DNA from: Excoecaria cochinchinensis
Lineage: Eukaryota > Streptophyta > Magnoliopsida > Malpighiales > Euphorbiaceae
Direction: 5' to 3'
NCBI GenBank assembly: GCA_947683425.1
Contig: CANTUQ010000106.1
Coordinates: 6,819,001 to 6,883,000 of the forward strand
Length of the DNA: 64,000 nt
The notes under the pieces are model-generated. The model was given only the letters and a program-made list of their open reading frames with translations, made no database searches and was not told where the DNA came from. Position numbers and translations under genes: made by a program. How positions within the stretch are numbered: the stretch's first letter is position 1; every line of letters begins with the position of its first letter. Below, in pieces: positions 62,635 to 64,000 of the stretch.

Positions 62635-63121
62635 GCTCCCTTCTTCCTCTCTTCCTTTTCTTGATCAAATAAGTGAAGAACAAACTCAAGGGATGCAAAT
62701 TGAGGCTAGCTTAGGTACCATTTGTTTCCTTTTTGCTTTTTAGTCAAGTATAGATCTGTCTCAATTTCAGTTCTTGCCTGCTAGCAGAGAACTTTTGTAA
62801 CAATGATGATAGTGTCTACTAGTAAGAATTCCTCTCCAAGTCAAAATTGGATATTAAAATTTTAATTTTTTTTGGCTTAATTGAGAGCTTACATTCTACA
62901 ACCTTGTTGGTTTTGGAGTAGCAACTGAGGCTATTATTATATGCATGGTGGAGATCCACTGTCCGAGGATCAAAGTGATTCATCAGTTTTGCTGTGGAAT
63001 GCCAATGATGATGGGACCATTTCATGTGCTCCAAAAGAAATGGGGGGTTGGGGTGAGTGTATATTGGAGCTAAAGCATATCCTTCCAATGGCATCGGAGT
63101 TGAAAAGAAAGGCATCAAAGT
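62635..63121 (+). pseudogene. Fragment of a JMJ25/IBM1-like histone H3K9 demethylase gene
   Basis: Such proteins are plant nuclear JmjC demethylases with a RING-like zinc region before the JmjC domain. Two exon-like pieces are visible. 62635-62714 reads LPFLDQISEEQTQGMQIEAS and ends at donor G|GTACC, like the 'LLPFLKQFNEEQ..EIEAKIQG' segment of the family. 62932-63121 reads GGDPLSEDQSDSSVLLWNAN, then DGTISCAPKEMGGWGECILE and LKHILPMASELKRKA, like the family's 'IPCPPKELGGCG..LLELR' block. The zinc-finger exon that should lie between is missing, and a MITE cuts the second piece. The family call is from memory of these motifs. Confidence 0.58.
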
Positions 63122-63282
63122 TAGGGATGATCACGGGGCGGGGATTCCTCGTCGCCGGTGGGGTCCCGACCCGAACGTGGTGGGGAATCCCCAAATTTTT
63201 CCCCTGTGGGGGCGGGGGTGGGGAGCAAAAAAAAATCTCCGCCCTTGAATTATTCCCTGTACCCGCCCCAAATTAATTCTGC

Positions 63283-63312
<30 letters not shown>
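63122..63312. mobile_element. Partial copy of the GC-rich hAT-type MITE
   Basis: It starts TAGGGATGATCACGGGG and follows the reversed right arm of the element at 40115-40807 for about 160 bases: GGTCCCGACCCGAACG, then GGGGAATCCCC, then CCGCCCTTGAATT. It then reaches a TA microsatellite (63283-63312). The matching far end and an 8-bp duplication were not found, so it is truncated or rearranged. Confidence 0.75.
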
Positions 63313-63321
<9 letters not shown>

Positions 63322-63329
63322 AAACGTAA

Positions 63330-63632
63330 CAATTTATTGCTCTAAAACTAAACCCAACCCCGTCCCACTGTGGCTCATCACTTCGCTGCCACTCGCCAGC
63401 TAGCTGCTGCCGCTCATCTTTCTCACTTCGCCACTCGCTAGTTTGCCTCGCCTGAGTCGTCTCCTGCTTCTCCTCCACACCAGTAAATTCGCACTGCTCC
63501 TCCTCTCTCCCTCACTTAGCCAGTTCGCCTCCTGCATCTCCTCCTCCCACCCGAGCCCTGCTCCTACTGCTTTGGGTCTCAGTCCACCGGCACCACCTAC
63601 CCAGCTCCGGCGGGCACATATTTGGTAATTGG
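63330..63632 (+). other. C/T-rich, GC-elevated segment of unknown nature
   Basis: This block is rich in CTCC, CGCC and CACTCGC words and contrasts with the AT-rich surroundings. It ends near a donor-like GGTAAGT (63630). It could be a 5' untranslated exon of a gene starting beyond the window or part of a transposon. No convincing protein was seen; frames here lack family features. Confidence 0.35.
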
Positions 63633-64000
63633 TAAGTATATTTTCTTTATTTAATTAATTACAGAAGATGGGATAGAACATTGCTTAATTTTCTTACTGA
63701 TTCCTGTTTTAGATTAAAATACAGCTTTAGATGCTTTTGTTGTTCTCCTATAGAGTACGTTTGTTATATTTAATTGGATGTATACTTGCATGTACTGCCA
63801 GCAAGAGAGACCCATGGCCAAAATATTTAATTGTTTTTCTTGGTGATTCCTGAGTTACGAGATTTGTCATAATGATTTAACACCCATGGCCAAAGTATAA
63901 TGACTTCCTTTGATATTAATCCCTTAATTACCTATTAAGGACTTGATTAGTAAGTCTGCCTGGTATTTTGTCAAACTGAAGGTTCTGATGATAGTATATA
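63633..64000. other. AT-rich tail of the window, no gene seen
   Basis: It could be the intron after the donor-like site at 63630. CCATGGCCAAA(A/G)TAT occurs twice (63812 and 63884). Confidence 0.45.

Overview
The window is nuclear DNA of a flowering plant, most likely a eudicot. It is AT-rich, its genes are broken by short GT-AG introns, its promoters are of plant type, and plant-type transposable elements fill the gene-free parts. Four single-copy genes can be read to the end: a short SHI-RELATED SEQUENCE (SRS) transcription factor (15361-16053, +), the replicative helicase subunit MCM4 (20603-26059, +), the membrane subunit a of the vacuolar H+-ATPase, VHA-a2/a3 type (27237-36124, +), and an RD19-type papain-like cysteine protease (37591-39363, -). 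MCM4 and VHA-a lie head to tail; VHA-a and the protease converge. A broken JMJ25-like histone-demethylase fragment lies at the right end.
Left part (1-6570): the 3' portion of a Tat-lineage Ty3/gypsy retrotransposon with reverse transcriptase, two successive RNase H domains and integrase. A three-exon gene on the opposite strand lies between integrase and the 3' LTR. Next comes AT-rich intergenic DNA holding a Mutator-like element with about 145-bp inverted ends (about 7694-9206) and a foldback MITE (about 12384-12872).
Middle part (15-39 kb): the gene island. VHA-a carries two intronic oddities. Intron 2 holds a 207-bp tandem triplication that copied the start of exon 3 twice as decoy exons. 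Intron 13 holds a rearranged fragment that looks like an endogenous pararetrovirus.
Right part (40-61 kb): a stack of transposons in which several target-site duplications can be read. A GC-rich hAT-type MITE (40115-40807) lies left of a Tat element (41427-57892). The LTR of that element was split by a deleted Ogre-like element with 2.7-kb LTRs (41554-55998, target duplication CCATG). That second element took in a 645-bp hAT MITE in its 5' LTR (duplication CCTGCTAT) and a 2.87-kb solo LTR in its leader (duplication GAAGT). Its 3' untranslated region carries a 137-bp higher-order tandem repeat. The outer Tat element is cut off in gag and followed by a second copy of the host DNA that also precedes it. 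The last 6 kb hold a TA microsatellite, another reversed solo LTR, a perfect 60-bp palindrome in a cluster of hairpins, and the demethylase fragment interrupted by a second copy of the GC-rich MITE.
All calls rest on reading the sequence and on known family motifs; no database search was run. Exon borders were fitted by hand to reading frame, GT/AG signals and family conservation.
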